Assembly: GCF_007991755.1 (NCBI RefSeq)
Contig: NZ_BJYY01000001.1
Coordinates: 434,001-498,000 of the forward strand
Direction: 5' to 3'
DNA from: Cellulomonas aerilata
GTDB lineage: Bacteria; Actinomycetota; Actinomycetes; Actinomycetales; Cellulomonadaceae
DNA length: 64,000 nt
In this document: in pieces, positions 8,271-20,194 of the stretch
Layout: every line of letters starts with the position of its first letter
Numbering within the stretch: the first letter of the stretch is position 1
Made by a program: the position numbers and the translations under genes
Notes under the pieces: model-generated
Seen by the model: the letters and a program-made list of their open reading frames with translations, nothing else
What the model was told of the DNA's origin: nothing
Databases searched by the model: none

Positions 8271-8900
8271 TCAGTGGCCGCGGTCGACCCACTCGGCCAG
8301 GTGCGGGGCCTCGTCCCCGACGGTCGTCGGGTCGCCATGACCGGTCAGCACCCGCGTGCCGGCCGGCAGCGTGAGCAGCCGTCGCCTGATGGACTCCACG
8401 ATCGTCGGGAAGTCGGAGAACGAGCGCCCCGTGGCGCCCGGGCCGCCGCGGAACAGGGTGTCACCGGTCAGGACGACGCCGAGGTCCGGGGCCCAGAGGC
8501 AGACCGAGCCGGGGGAGTGGCCCGGGGTGTGCAGGACGTTCAGGGACGTCCCGGCGACCTCGATCACCTGACCGTCGACCAGGTCGGTGGTGGCCACCGA
8601 CGCCGGGTGGGTGAGCTCCCACAGCGGCCGGTCGTCCGGGTGCAGCAGCACGGGTGCGCCCAGGCGTCCGGCCGCCTCGGGCGCCCGCCGGACGTGGTCG
8701 TCGTGCGCGTGGGTGGCCACCACCGCGACCACCCGGCGCCCCCCGACGGCGGCGACGACCGCGTCGACGTCGTGCGCGGGGTCCACGACCACGCACTCGA
8801 CGTCGTCGCCCACGACCCACACGTTGTTGTCGACGTCAAAGGTCTGGCCGTCGAGGCTGAACGTCCCGGACGTGACCAGGTGGTCGACGCGCGCGGTCAC
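8271..8900 (-). CDS. MBL-fold metallo-hydrolase partner of mycothiol-dependent formaldehyde oxidation
   Basis: A 209-residue metallo-beta-lactamase-fold hydrolase. The metal-binding motif is complete: His64, His66, Asp68 and His69 in THAHDDH, then HTPGHSPGS, the bridging Asp in TGDTLF and the final His in TGHGDP. Its GTG start overlaps the stop of the dehydrogenase by four bases (GTGA). In mycobacteria a homologous gene also follows the mycothiol-dependent formaldehyde dehydrogenase, so it may hydrolyse the S-formylmycothiol product. That role is inference from position. Confidence 0.85.
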   Translation of the reverse strand: MTARVDHLVTSGTFSLDGQTFDVDNNVWVVGDDVECVVVDPAHDVDAVVAAVGGRRVVAVVATHAHDDHVRRAPEAAGRLGAPVLLHPDDRPLWELTHPASVATTDLVDGQVIEVAGTSLNVLHTPGHSPGSVCLWAPDLGVVLTGDTLFRGGPGATGRSFSDFPTIVESIRRRLLTLPAGTRVLTGHGDPTTVGDEAPHLAEWVDRGH

Positions 8901-10051
8901 GCGACGGCCCCGGCGGTCGCACCGGCGGAGCCCGCGGCGGACGACCCGGCGGCGCCGTCGAGCACGACGACGGACCGCAGCACCTCACCGCGGGACATCG
9001 TGGCGAAGGCCGCCTCGACGTCGGTCAGCGCGACCCGCTCGGAGACGAACGCGTCCAGGGGGAGCCGCCCGTCCCGGAACAGCTCGAGCAGCGCGGGGAA
9101 GTCCCGCTCGGGCAGGCAGTCGCCGTACCAGGACGACTTCAGCGCGCCGCCCCGGCCGAACACGTCCAGCAGCGGGATTTGCAGCTCCATGTCCGGCGTC
9201 GGCACCCCGACGAGCACGACCGTGCCCGCCAGGTCCCGCCCGTAGAACGCCTGCCGCCAGGTCTCGGGGCGTCCGACGGCGTCGATCACGACGTCCGCGC
9301 CGACGCCGTCCGTCCTCTCCTGGATCGCGGCCACGACCTCGTCCTCGCCCATGCCGCGCGAGCAGACCGTGTGCGTGGCGCCGAGCTCGCGGGCCCACGC
9401 GAGCTTCTTCTCGTCCAGGTCGATCGCGATGATCCGGCGGGCGCCGGCGAGCACGGCCCCCGCGACGGCGGCGCACCCGACCCCGCCGCAGCCGATGACC
9501 GCGACGGTCTGCCCGCGGCGCACGGGCGCGGTGTTGACCGCCGCGCCGATGCCGGCCATGACGCCGCAGCCGAGGAGGCCGGCGACGGCCGGATCCACGT
9601 CCGGGTCGACCTTGGTGCACTGCCCGGCGTGCACGAGCGTCTTCTCGGCGAAGGCGCCGATGCCCAGAGCCGCGGACAGCGGTGTGCCGTCGGTCAGGGT
9701 CATGGGCTGGGCGGCGTTGAAGGTGGCGAAGCAGTACTGCGGCTCGCCGCGCTTGCACGCCCGGCACTGCCCGCAGACGGCGCGCCAGTTGAGCACCACG
9801 GTGTCGCCCACCGCGACGTTCGTCACGCCCTCCCCGACGGCGGAGACGACGCCGGCCGCCTCGTGCCCGAGCAGGAAGGGGTAGTCGTCGGAGATGCCGC
9901 CCTCGCGGTAGTGCAGGTCGGTGTGGCAGACGCCGCACGCGCGGACGTCGACGACGGCCTCACCGGGACCCGGGTCCGGCACGACGACGTCGACCAGCTC
10001 GACCGGCGCCCCCTTGGTGCGGGCGACGACGCCCTGGACGGTGTACGGCAT
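8897..10051 (-). CDS. mscR: S-(hydroxymethyl)mycothiol dehydrogenase
   Basis: A 384-residue zinc-dependent class III alcohol dehydrogenase. It oxidises the formaldehyde-mycothiol adduct with NAD, the actinobacterial equivalent of glutathione-dependent formaldehyde dehydrogenase. Catalytic zinc ligands are Cys39 and His63 (GHE). Structural zinc cysteines are 93, 96, 99 and 107 ([15 protein letters not shown]). The Rossmann motif is [10 protein letters not shown]. The C-terminal extension after VVVLDG is Ala/Ser/Gly-rich and unlike the family. The gene order, dehydrogenase then MBL hydrolase, matches the mycobacterial pair. Confidence 0.9.
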   Translation of the reverse strand: MPYTVQGVVARTKGAPVELVDVVVPDPGPGEAVVDVRACGVCHTDLHYREGGISDDYPFLLGHEAAGVVSAVGEGVTNVAVGDTVVLNWRAVCGQCRACKRGEPQYCFATFNAAQPMTLTDGTPLSAALGIGAFAEKTLVHAGQCTKVDPDVDPAVAGLLGCGVMAGIGAAVNTAPVRRGQTVAVIGCGGVGCAAVAGAVLAGARRIIAIDLDEKKLAWARELGATHTVCSRGMGEDEVVAAIQERTDGVGADVVIDAVGRPETWRQAFYGRDLAGTVVLVGVPTPDMELQIPLLDVFGRGGALKSSWYGDCLPERDFPALLELFRDGRLPLDAFVSERVALTDVEAAFATMSRGEVLRSVVVLDGAAGSSAAGSAGATAGAVA

Positions 10052-10079
10052 GGGGGCACCTCTCGGTCGGGACGACGAC

Positions 10080-10110
10080 GGGCGGCCCGGTCGCGAGGAC
10101 CGGACCGCCC
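10080..10110 (-). terminator. Hairpin between solute-binding protein and dehydrogenase genes
   Basis: A 13-bp stem with one mismatch (10080-10092 with 10098-10110, 5-nt loop) lies downstream of the solute-binding protein gene. A TAGCGT -10-like sequence sits just upstream at about 10117, so the hairpin could instead be in the leader of the dehydrogenase mRNA. Both readings are open. Confidence 0.45.
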
Positions 10111-10178
10111 GTCACGCTACCCAGCCGGCCCCCCGGCCACCCCCGGAGGAGCGGTGACCGGGGTCCGGGCCCGGGCCG

Positions 10179-11525
10179 CTACCGCTCGTAGTTCTCGAGG
10201 ATGTCCAGGACGGCCTGGGCCCCCTCCTCGGGGCTCGTCTGCCCGAACAGCACGCCGCTGCCGATGCGACCGAACTCGGCGTCGAAGTCCGACGCGAAGT
10301 CCGGGGTGACCTGCGGCGGGTCGATGACCTCCTCCTGCATGGTGGCGGCGAACTCCGTCGCCATCACGCCGGTCGGGCTGAGCTGCGGCTGGATCGCCTC
10401 CTGGATCTCGGGGTTGGCCGGCACACCGCGCTCCACGCCGAGGACCTTGGCCGCGTCCACGTCGTTGATGAGGAAGTCGACCAGCTGGGCCGCCTCGGCC
10501 GGGTGCTCGCTGTCCGCCGAGATCGACCAGTACATCGACGCCTTGTTGACCATGTTCGGCTTGCCGGACTCCACCGCGGGCAGCCGGTGGAGCTTCAGCT
10601 CGGTGCCGCTCGCGTCCACGAACGCCTGGATCTGGGTGTGGAACTGGAAGTGGAACGCCGACTTGTTGGTGCCGAACGGCTGCTGCTCGAGGGACTTGAT
10701 GATGTTCTCGTTCTGCACGGACGGCTGCGGCGTCGCGCCGGTCTCGACCATCTCGAGGGCCTGCTCGAAGAAGGCCGTCAGGGTCTCCTTCGAGACCTGG
10801 TCCTGGCCCTCCTTGGGGAAGACCTCCTCGCCGTTCTGACGGGCGAACGCGCCGATCTCCGGGGAGTCGAAGCCCCACCAGTCGAGCCCCGTCACGCCCT
10901 GGTCGCCCAGCTGGGCGGTGACCTCCGCCGCGGCGTCGATGAACTCGTCCCAGGTCCAGGTCTTGTCGTCCGGCATCTCCACGCCGGCCTGGGCCAGGAG
11001 GTCCTCGTTCACCCCGAGGGAGTAGATGCCGATGCCCACGGGGGCGCCGACGATCGTGCCGTCGACCTCACCGGTGTTGAGCACCTCGGGGGCGATGGTG
11101 CTGACGTCCAGGGCGTCGGGCTGGGACTCGAGGTCCAGCAGCTGTCCGCTGGAGCCGTAGGCGTCGATCTGGCTCTCGTCCATCTGCACGACGTCGGGCA
11201 TGTCGCCCGCCGCGGCACTGGTCGACAGCTTGTCCCAGTAGCCGTCCCAGATGCCCCACTCCGTGGTGACGGTGATGCCGGGGTTCTTCTGCTCGAACTG
11301 GTCGATGACCTCCTCGGTGATCTGGGCGCGGGCGTCCGCTCCCCACCACGTGAAGCGCAGGTTCACGTCGCCGCCCGACTCGGCGGCGTCGGAGTCGGCG
11401 GCGGGCGTGTCGTCCGGGGTCTCCCCCTGACCGCACGCGGTCAGGACGAGCGAGCAGCTCGCGAAGAGCCCGACGGCCGTCGCGAGCGTGCGGTTGCGGC
11501 CGGTGCGGTGCGCGGGCCTGGTCAT
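10179..11525 (-). CDS. Extracellular sugar-binding lipoprotein of an ABC transporter
   Basis: A 448-residue solute-binding protein of family 1. It has a lipoprotein signal peptide with LVLTAC (Cys31) and an acidic post-cleavage linker. The mature fold shows typical segments such as VNLRFTWWG, EQKNPGITVTTEWG, PDVVQMDESQIDAYG, GAPVGIGIYSLGVNEDLL, and WSISADSEHPAEAAQLVDFL near the C-terminus. It likely captures an oligosaccharide at the membrane surface. No permease or ATPase gene is adjacent, which is unusual. Start chosen at the ATG at 11525 with GGAGG upstream; the frame itself opens 115 codons earlier. Confidence 0.9.
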   Translation of the reverse strand: MTRPAHRTGRNRTLATAVGLFASCSLVLTACGQGETPDDTPAADSDAAESGGDVNLRFTWWGADARAQITEEVIDQFEQKNPGITVTTEWGIWDGYWDKLSTSAAAGDMPDVVQMDESQIDAYGSSGQLLDLESQPDALDVSTIAPEVLNTGEVDGTIVGAPVGIGIYSLGVNEDLLAQAGVEMPDDKTWTWDEFIDAAAEVTAQLGDQGVTGLDWWGFDSPEIGAFARQNGEEVFPKEGQDQVSKETLTAFFEQALEMVETGATPQPSVQNENIIKSLEQQPFGTNKSAFHFQFHTQIQAFVDASGTELKLHRLPAVESGKPNMVNKASMYWSISADSEHPAEAAQLVDFLINDVDAAKVLGVERGVPANPEIQEAIQPQLSPTGVMATEFAATMQEEVIDPPQVTPDFASDFDAEFGRIGSGVLFGQTSPEEGAQAVLDILENYER

Positions 11526-11710
11526 GGGATGCCTCCTGAGCGTCGATGCGCAGGGGCGTGGAGACCGGACCCCGCCGGGCCGCAGGGGCCGACGCGGTCG
11601 GGCCTCGTCGCCCGAGCCTGAGGTGATTCTCGCGACCACCGTACGTCCAGGACCCGGCCACTGCCCAGAAGCACACACGGGCGACCGCGTCGGCCGGCGA
11701 GCGCTTGCCG

Positions 11711-12013
11711 TCAGCCGACCGTGACCTCCTTCCAGAACGCGACGTACCCGCTGAAGTCGGCGCCGACGCGGTCGAACGCCGTGGGGTAGGGGTGCGGGTA
11801 CGACCACGCGCGGTCCTTCAGGACGTCGTCCCCGGTGCGCACGGACCAGTACTGGCACTCGCCCTTCCACGGGCAGGTGTACGGCGTGGGCGACTCCTCC
11901 AGCAGGTCCGTGCGGACGGCGGACGGCGGGAAGTACACGTTGCCCTCGATGTGCAGGACGGCGTCCTCGGACGCCTCCGCGAGGACGGTCCCGTTGAGCG
12001 TGGCGGTGGGCAT
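11711..12013 (-). CDS. DUF427 domain protein
   Basis: A 100-residue protein of the DUF427 family. It has the characteristic stretch YFPPSAVRTDLLEESPTPYTCPWKGECQYWSV, followed by AWSYPHPYPTAFDRVGADFSGYVAFWKEVTV. The biochemical function is not established. The ATG at 12013 lies inside a much longer open frame; homology and length fix the start. It is on the same strand as the solute-binding protein but 185 bases away, so shared transcription is uncertain. Confidence 0.8.
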   Translation of the reverse strand: MPTATLNGTVLAEASEDAVLHIEGNVYFPPSAVRTDLLEESPTPYTCPWKGECQYWSVRTGDDVLKDRAWSYPHPYPTAFDRVGADFSGYVAFWKEVTVG

Positions 12014-12168
12014 GGCTGGTCTCCGATCGCTGGGTTTGCTCCCGACGCTGGTCCTCCCGACGGTAGGACAGCGCCCGGGCGCGCGGGGCGGGTTCGACGG
12101 ACCGTCCGCCCCGGCCCGCGCTCGCGGGTCCGGCGTGGACGAGCTGCGGTGGCCGACGGCCCGGACGG

Positions 12169-12531
12169 TCAGGTGGTGGGGCCGGGGGCGTCGTCGGGTG
12201 GGTCGGGCCCGTCCTGCTCGGGCAGGCTCGCGAACCAGTCGGCGTACGGCCCGGTGCGCGCCAGGTGCCGGGTCAGGTCCGGCGCGCCGTCGGACCACCA
12301 CACCGGCCCGCGCTCGCCGAGCGCGACCTTGGCGGCGTCGACCCGGGCCCGGGCCTCCTTGCGGGCGGCAGCGTCCCCGGCTCGCATCGCGGCGCCCTTC
12401 GCGCGGCGCGCCGCCATGAGCTCGCGGGTCAGGCGCGCACGCTCGTCCGCTCCCAGCCCGGGGTCGGACCGTCGCCACAGGCGACCGCGCACGACGAGGT
12501 ACCGGCCGTCCGGGGTCGTCGGGTGGCTCAC
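12169..12531 (-). CDS. Conserved actinobacterial protein of unknown function
   Basis: A 120-residue soluble protein. The N-terminal motif HPTTPDGRYLVVRGRLWRRSDPGL is followed by an Ala/Arg-rich helical region (DERARLTRELMAARRAKGAA) and a tryptophan-containing tail. Relatives are labelled biopolymer transporter Tol in some databases, apparently without experimental basis. There is no signal sequence or membrane segment. The GTG at 12531 starts the conserved part; the upstream Pro-rich 53 codons look non-coding. Confidence 0.65.
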   Translation of the reverse strand: MSHPTTPDGRYLVVRGRLWRRSDPGLGADERARLTRELMAARRAKGAAMRAGDAAARKEARARVDAAKVALGERGPVWWSDGAPDLTRHLARTGPYADWFASLPEQDGPDPPDDAPGPTT

Positions 12532-12787
12532 GGCCGCAGCCTGCTCCGCGGACCCCGCCCGCCGCCAGTCGACAGCGCTGCCCGGCTGGGCAGGGGCGTG
12601 CCGGACGTGCGGCGAGGGCGCCGGACGGACCGGGCGCGGCGCCGCCGGGCCGGGTGCCCGGGCCGGGTGCCCGGGCCCGGGGGGCGTCACCGACCGCTAC
12701 GGTCGGCCTGCCGCCGCTCGGGGTGACCCGCCGCAGCGGGTGACCTGCCGCAGCGGGTGCCGCGCGGCCCGGACCTCAGGAGCACCC

Positions 12788-13237
12788 ATGCCCACGTTCC
12801 GCACCATCCTCGAGCCCACCGGCGGCCGCAACGTCGCGGTCGTCGTCCCCGCCGACGTCGTGGCGGGCTTCGGCCGCGGTGCTCGGGTCCCGGTCGTCGT
12901 GACGATCGACGGCGCCCACACCTACCGCACCACCATCGCCTCGATGGGCGGCCGGTACCTGGTGTCCTTCGACGCCGCGACCCGCGCGGCGACCGGCCGG
13001 GGCGCCGGCGACGAGGTCGAGGTGACGCTCGACGTGGACGACGCCCCGAAGGTGGTGGAGGTCCCGGCCGACCTCGCCGTCGCGCTCGCGTCCGACCGGG
13101 CAGCCGCCGACGCCTGGGCGGCGCTGTCGGTGAGCAGGCAGCGCGCGCACGCGCTGTCCGTCGACGGCGCGAAGACGGACGAGACCCGGGCGCGGCGCGT
13201 GGCGAAGGTGCTCGCCGCGCTGCGCGGCGAGGGCTGA
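12788..13237 (+). CDS. DUF1905/YdeI-type protein
   Basis: A 149-residue protein with an N-terminal DUF1905 beta-barrel domain (about 5-90: FRTILEPTGGRNVAVVVPADVVAGFG, then VTIDGAHTYRTTIASMGGRYLVSF). A C-terminal helical YdeI/OmpD-associated segment follows (95-149, ending ARRVAKVLAALRGEG). Family members have been linked to bacteriocin or peptide tolerance, but only loosely. The ATG at 12788 follows AGGAG at six bases. Just upstream, CCGCAGCGGGTG is repeated within 30 bases, probably without function. Confidence 0.8.
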   Translation: MPTFRTILEPTGGRNVAVVVPADVVAGFGRGARVPVVVTIDGAHTYRTTIASMGGRYLVSFDAATRAATGRGAGDEVEVTLDVDDAPKVVEVPADLAVALASDRAAADAWAALSVSRQRAHALSVDGAKTDETRARRVAKVLAALRGEG

Positions 13238-13268
13238 GCCGCTCGCCCGGGCACGTCGGCTCGTTGGC

Positions 13269-13274
13269 TAGAGT
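13269..13274 (+). promoter_or_regulatory. -10 element of leaderless benE-like gene
   Basis: TAGAGT is followed by seven bases (CCCCGGC) and the GTG at 13282. Confidence 0.6.
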
Positions 13275-13281
13275 CCCCGGC

Positions 13282-14481
13282 GTGCCGACCCGGTCCCGTT
13301 CCGCGGCGGGTGCCGCCCGCGTGCAGAGTCCCGGCGGTGCGGTCGCAGCCGGTGTGGTGACGGCGGTCGTGGGCTTCACCAGCGCCTTCGCCGTCGTGCT
13401 CGACGGCCTGCGGGCGGTCGGCGCCTCACCGGCGCAGGCGGCGTCCGGGCTGCTGGCCGTGACCGTCGCGATGGGGGCCGCGACCGTGCTGCTCGCCGTG
13501 CGGACCCGGATGCCGGTGACCGTCGCCTGGTCGACCCCGGGTGCGGCGCTGCTCGCCGGGACGGGTGCGGCCGCCGGTGGCTGGGCGCACGCGGTGGGCG
13601 GGTTCATGCTCTGCGGCGCCCTGCTCGCGGCCGTCGGCCTGCTCCGGCCGCTCGGCGACCTGGTCCGACGCATCCCCGTGCCGGTGGCGCACGCCATGCT
13701 GGCCGGGGTGCTCCTGCCGCTGTGCCTCGAGCCGGTCAGCGCCGTGGTCGCCTCGCCGGCTCTCGTCGGCCCCGTGCTCCTCGTGTGGCTCGTCCTGCTC
13801 CGCCTGGCGCCCCGCTGGGCCACTCCCGCTGCCGTGGCCCTCGCGGTCGGGCTGGCCCTGACGAGTCCTGCCGCGAGAGCGCTGGACGGCGCCGCGCTGG
13901 TGCCGACCCTGACGTGGACGACGCCGGCCCTGGGGTGGGCGAGCGTGGTGTCCGTCGCCCTGCCGCTGTTCGTGGTGACGATGGCGTCGCAGAACGTCCC
14001 GGGCGTGGCCGTCCTCGCCGGCTTCGGGTACCACCCGCCGCTGCGGCCGGTCATGCTCACGACCGGGATCGGCACGGTGCTGGCGGCGCCGTTCGGCGGG
14101 CACACCATCAACCTGGCCGCGATCAGCGCGGCGCTCGCCGCGGGGCCCGAGGCGGGCCCGGACACGGCCCGGCGGTGGCACGCGGCCGTCACCGCCGGCG
14201 TGACCTACGCGCTCCTGGGCGTGGCCTCGACGGCCGTCGCGGCCGTGGCCCTCGCCGCCCCCGCGGGCCTGATCGCGGCAGCGGCCGGCCTGGCGCTCGT
14301 CGCGACCTTCGGGGCGTCGCTGGGCGGGGCGTTCGCCGGCGAGCCCGACCGGGTCCCGGCCGCGGTGACCCTCCTGGTCACGGTCTCCGGGACCGCGCCG
14401 TTCGGGGTGTCCCCGGCGTTCTGGGGACTGGTCGCGGGGGTGGTCGCCGCCGGCGTGGTGACGAGGCGCCGCTCGCGCTGA
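13282..14481 (+). CDS. BenE-family benzoate/H+ symporter-like transporter
   Basis: A 399-residue integral membrane protein with about 12 helices. The BenE family imports benzoate with protons. Matching segments include GFTSAFAVVLDGLRAVGASPAQAASGLL, VTVAWSTPGAALL, PVPVAHAMLAGVLLPLC, and near the C-terminus NVPGVAVLAGFGYHPPLRP and FGGHTINLAAISAAL. No benzoate-degradation genes are nearby, so the substrate is uncertain. The leaderless promoter fixes the GTG start; the frame opens 175 codons earlier within the YdeI-like gene. Confidence 0.85.
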   Translation: MPTRSRSAAGAARVQSPGGAVAAGVVTAVVGFTSAFAVVLDGLRAVGASPAQAASGLLAVTVAMGAATVLLAVRTRMPVTVAWSTPGAALLAGTGAAAGGWAHAVGGFMLCGALLAAVGLLRPLGDLVRRIPVPVAHAMLAGVLLPLCLEPVSAVVASPALVGPVLLVWLVLLRLAPRWATPAAVALAVGLALTSPAARALDGAALVPTLTWTTPALGWASVVSVALPLFVVTMASQNVPGVAVLAGFGYHPPLRPVMLTTGIGTVLAAPFGGHTINLAAISAALAAGPEAGPDTARRWHAAVTAGVTYALLGVASTAVAAVALAAPAGLIAAAAGLALVATFGASLGGAFAGEPDRVPAAVTLLVTVSGTAPFGVSPAFWGLVAGVVAAGVVTRRRSR

Positions 14482-14496
14482 CGGTGCCGGGGACGC

Positions 14497-14535
14497 CCGT
14501 GCCCGCCGCCCGCAGGCTGCGGACGACGGGCACGG
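14497..14535. terminator. Bidirectional terminator hairpin
   Basis: CCGTGCCCG (14497-14505) pairs with CGGGCACGG (14527-14535). Additional pairing is possible in between. It lies between the convergent benE-like and alpha/beta hydrolase genes and can serve both. Confidence 0.6.
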
Positions 14536-14552
14536 ACGGTCGGGTGCGCGGG

Positions 14553-16100
14553 TCAGCGGATGTCGACCCGGGTCGCCTCCCGGAACAGCAGGCGGGCGTC
14601 GTCCCGGGTGAGCCACCGCTGCTCGACGAGCCGGTCGATGCTGGCGCGCACCGCCCGGATGTAGACGCCCTCGTCGCCGTACAGCGAGGTGAGCCGTGCG
14701 GTGTCGAACGGGCGCTCGTACCCGGCGATGAAGCAGAACGACTCGCCGGTCGCGCTGCCGAACCACGTGCTCGTGGGCACCTCCAGGTACGGCGAGCGGA
14801 GGCCGCCCTGGACGTTCCCGAACCTGTCCAGCACCGGGGCGCCGTTCTCGACGAGGATCGGCGCGGCGCGCGGGGGCGCGATCCCCTCACGGACCCACAG
14901 GTCGAGGTTGCGCAGGGCGGCGTCGAAGAAGATCGCGCTCGGGAACCGGCTGCGCGGTCCCTCGGTGCAGCTCATCGGAGGGACGGGGCGGCCGGCCCGG
15001 ACGATGTCCTCCGGCTTGGCGGAGTAGTACAGCTCGTCCGGCGTCGCGTGCCCGGCGCCGGCCATCTCGTAGTGGCGGAACAGGTCACCGGGCGCGTCGC
15101 TGTCCGGGCGCCGGGACCCGATGCCGATCAGGTAGTCCGACTGCGACATGATCCGGATCACCGGGACGCCGACGTCGGAGAGCTGCCGGCGCGGGTCGGC
15201 CGGCGGCGGGGCCGGCTCGCACTGGTTCATCGGGACCGCCCCGACGAACGCGCCCCCGGCGACGGCGACCAGGTAGGCGTCGTAGACCGGCTCGCCGTCG
15301 GACTCGACCACGAGGGGGTGCACCGCGTTGATGTAGTTGACCAGGTAGCCGCCGGTCTGGGAGTAGCCGAACCCGTACGCGTGCTCGACCTGGCTCTCCG
15401 TGGACCGGTACCGCAGCGGGTTGGACGCGACGTCGCTCCGCAGCCACGTCCCGACCTGGCTGTAGACGTCCCAGATCAGGCCGTTCTCCGTGGTGCGCGA
15501 GCTGTCCCCGGCGATGGTCGTCTGGATCGTGGAGCAGTTGGCCGGGTCGTCCAGCGGCAGCGGGTTCGCGAACGACAGTGCTGCGTAGCGTGCCGGGTCG
15601 AACCGCTTCAGCGCCTCGACGGCGGTCGGCTTGGCCGTGATGCCGACCCACGCGTCGCCGTTGTCGATGATCTGGCGGTGCGCGAGCGCCCACCCGATGT
15701 TGAGGTCCATCAGGTTGGACGGGTTGAGCATCTCCACGACGACGTTGCCGCTGAACCGCTGACCCTTCTCGGGGCGGCGCACCAGGACGCGGGTCGTGTA
15801 GGGCGCGTCGGGCGTGCGCACGACCGCGGGTCCGTCGGCCGGCCACGTGTACACGTTCGCGGTCCCGCTGACGAGGAACTCCTCCTCGACGTAGTGCTCG
15901 CGGGCCAGGTCCTGGGGGACGAGCTGATGGTCCGCCGCCCCGAAGGGGTGGGACTCCTCGGTCACCACGAGCGGTCCGATGACCTGCGGTACCGGCGTCG
16001 GGCCGTCGGCGGCGGTCGCCGGGGTCCCGGTCACCACCGCCCCGACCAGGGCGCAGCACAGCGCCATCGATGCGCCCAGCGCACGTCGCACTCTTGTCAC
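14553..16100 (-). CDS. Secreted alpha/beta hydrolase domain protein (Abhydrolase_10 type)
   Basis: A 515-residue exported protein. The signal peptide covers about residues 1-31 (RVRRALGASMALCCALVGAVVTGTPATAA). The body matches the large actinobacterial alpha/beta hydrolase group of unknown substrate. The nucleophile elbow is GFGYSQTGGYL (Ser), with upstream WALAHRQIIDNGDAWVGIT and NLIWDVYSQVG-like elements, and the acid/base His in YEMAGAGHATPDE. The GTG start at 16100 follows AGGAGGAGCTC. It is monocistronic; the 277 bases upstream hold no gene, only short repeats of GCGGTCAGCGG. Confidence 0.8.
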   Translation of the reverse strand: MTRVRRALGASMALCCALVGAVVTGTPATAADGPTPVPQVIGPLVVTEESHPFGAADHQLVPQDLAREHYVEEEFLVSGTANVYTWPADGPAVVRTPDAPYTTRVLVRRPEKGQRFSGNVVVEMLNPSNLMDLNIGWALAHRQIIDNGDAWVGITAKPTAVEALKRFDPARYAALSFANPLPLDDPANCSTIQTTIAGDSSRTTENGLIWDVYSQVGTWLRSDVASNPLRYRSTESQVEHAYGFGYSQTGGYLVNYINAVHPLVVESDGEPVYDAYLVAVAGGAFVGAVPMNQCEPAPPPADPRRQLSDVGVPVIRIMSQSDYLIGIGSRRPDSDAPGDLFRHYEMAGAGHATPDELYYSAKPEDIVRAGRPVPPMSCTEGPRSRFPSAIFFDAALRNLDLWVREGIAPPRAAPILVENGAPVLDRFGNVQGGLRSPYLEVPTSTWFGSATGESFCFIAGYERPFDTARLTSLYGDEGVYIRAVRASIDRLVEQRWLTRDDARLLFREATRVDIR

Positions 16101-16377
16101 GAGCTCCTCCTCGTCCGACTGCGATCCGGACGCGGCGGCGTTGCCGTACCCGGTGGTCGACCCCCTGCGTCCTCCCGGGCGGCTGTCGCAGAGGCCCGGG
16201 AGGGCTCGGACCACCGGTCCGGGCGTCCGGCGTCGTCGCCGTCCGCCCCGCGGGGCCGAGCCCCATGCTTCTCACCGCGAGCACGGGCAGGCAAGCATCG
16301 TGCACGGACGTGCACGCGGACCGGCGGCACGGCCGACGGCGGTGCCCGGCGGACGGCGCGGTCAGCGGACGGTGCGG

Positions 16378-17688
16378 TCAGCGGGCGGCGCTGCTCGCGC
16401 GGCCCACGTCCGCGCCCCCCGACGTGGTGCGGTCGTCGCCGTGGCCGCCGTACCAGTCCAGGCACAGCACGGTGGCGTCGTCGCTGAGCGCGTGGCCGAC
16501 GGCGTCCAGCACGCTGTCGGCGAGCGCGGTCACCAGCTCGCGGGGGTGCAGCGTCTGCGACGTGCGGATGGCGGCGGGCAGGTCGGCGCCCGCCGCGCCG
16601 CGCTCGAGCATGCCGTCGGTGACGAGCAGGACCCGGTCGCCCGGCTGGAGCGGGACGACGGCGGACTGGTACACCGAGTCGGGGAACATCCCGAAGGGGA
16701 GGTTGGGCGGCAGGTGCAGCGCCTGGACGTTGGCACCGCGGGCCAGGAACGGAGCGACGTGGCCCGCGTTGACCAGGTGCAGCGCACCGGTGCGCAGGTC
16801 CAGCCGACCCACCAGACCGGTGACGAAGTCGTCCAGACCGTGCGTCCGGCCGTGCTCGGCGACGGCGACGTTGGCCTCCACGGCCTGCTGGGTCAGCGAC
16901 AGGCCGCGGCGCCGGGACCCGCGCAGCGCACCCACGCACAGCGTCGCGGTGAGCGCGGCACCGACCCCGTGGCCCATGGCGTCGGTCATGGACAGGTGCA
17001 GGGTGTCGCGCGCGACGCTGTAGTCGAAGGTGTCCCCGGCGATGTCCGCGGCCGGCTCGAGCCACCCCGCGAGCGTGAACGACCCCGCCTCGCACGTGCG
17101 CGAGCCCGGGAGCAGCCGCTGCTGGATCTCGGCGGACAGGCTGAGCGGTCGGGTGCGGTGGCCCCACTCGAACAGGTCCGTGTGGCGGTGGTTCGCGATG
17201 AGGACGAACGCCAGCACGTGCGCCAGGGCGCGGATCTCCTCGGCGTCCGCGGGGTCGGGCTCGCGCGGGAGCCGCAGCTCGAGCACGCCGAGGACCTCCC
17301 CGCGCTCGGTGACCGGCGCCAGCACCGTCCAGCCGTCCCGCCCCGCCGCGGCATCCGGGGGCAGGGTCTCGGGCCGCTGACTGCGCACGACCCGCTCCAT
17401 CGGCCCACCGTCCAGCGGCACCGTGCGGGCGGACTCGCCGCCCGCGGTCCGCTGCCCGGCGGTCGGCGTCCGGGTGCCGTGCCCGGAGCCACCGGGGACC
17501 AGAGGGACGTACGCGAGCCGGACGAGCTGCCGGCCCGACATGTCCAGGACGAGCAGGGAGACCGCGGTCGCCTCGAGGCGCCGTCCGACCTCCTGGGTGA
17601 CCGCACGCACGGCGTCCACGGGGGCCGCCGACTCGGCGGCGTCCAGCAGGCGGCTGAGCGGTTCGGCGTGGAGCACAGGCCGGATCAT
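16378..17688 (-). CDS. PP2C/SpoIIE-type serine phosphatase with GAF domain
   Basis: A 436-residue cytoplasmic protein. It has an N-terminal GAF-like domain (about 20-185), a short coupling helix (SLSAEIQQRLLPG) and a SpoIIE-type PP2C phosphatase domain (about 205-415). Metal-binding aspartates are visible in IAGDTFDYSV, LSMTDAMGHGVGAALTA, LLVTDGMLERG and SDDATVLCLDW. Such enzymes dephosphorylate anti-sigma-factor antagonists. No anti-sigma or STAS gene is nearby, so the partner is unknown. It follows the UvrA-like gene with 35 bases between and may be cotranscribed. Confidence 0.9.
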   Translation of the reverse strand: MIRPVLHAEPLSRLLDAAESAAPVDAVRAVTQEVGRRLEATAVSLLVLDMSGRQLVRLAYVPLVPGGSGHGTRTPTAGQRTAGGESARTVPLDGGPMERVVRSQRPETLPPDAAAGRDGWTVLAPVTERGEVLGVLELRLPREPDPADAEEIRALAHVLAFVLIANHRHTDLFEWGHRTRPLSLSAEIQQRLLPGSRTCEAGSFTLAGWLEPAADIAGDTFDYSVARDTLHLSMTDAMGHGVGAALTATLCVGALRGSRRRGLSLTQQAVEANVAVAEHGRTHGLDDFVTGLVGRLDLRTGALHLVNAGHVAPFLARGANVQALHLPPNLPFGMFPDSVYQSAVVPLQPGDRVLLVTDGMLERGAAGADLPAAIRTSQTLHPRELVTALADSVLDAVGHALSDDATVLCLDWYGGHGDDRTTSGGADVGRASSAAR

Positions 17689-17723
17689 AGGCGCGCCCCC
17701 GGGTGCTGCGCCGGGTCCGGCCG

Positions 17724-20108
<2,385 letters not shown>

Positions 20109-20194
20109 GTCCCTCGGGTCTCCCTCGGTGCTGCCGGTGCGGTCCTGCGTGGCCCCGCTCTGGTCTACCCGATCCGGGAGGTCGTTGGGGGCCG

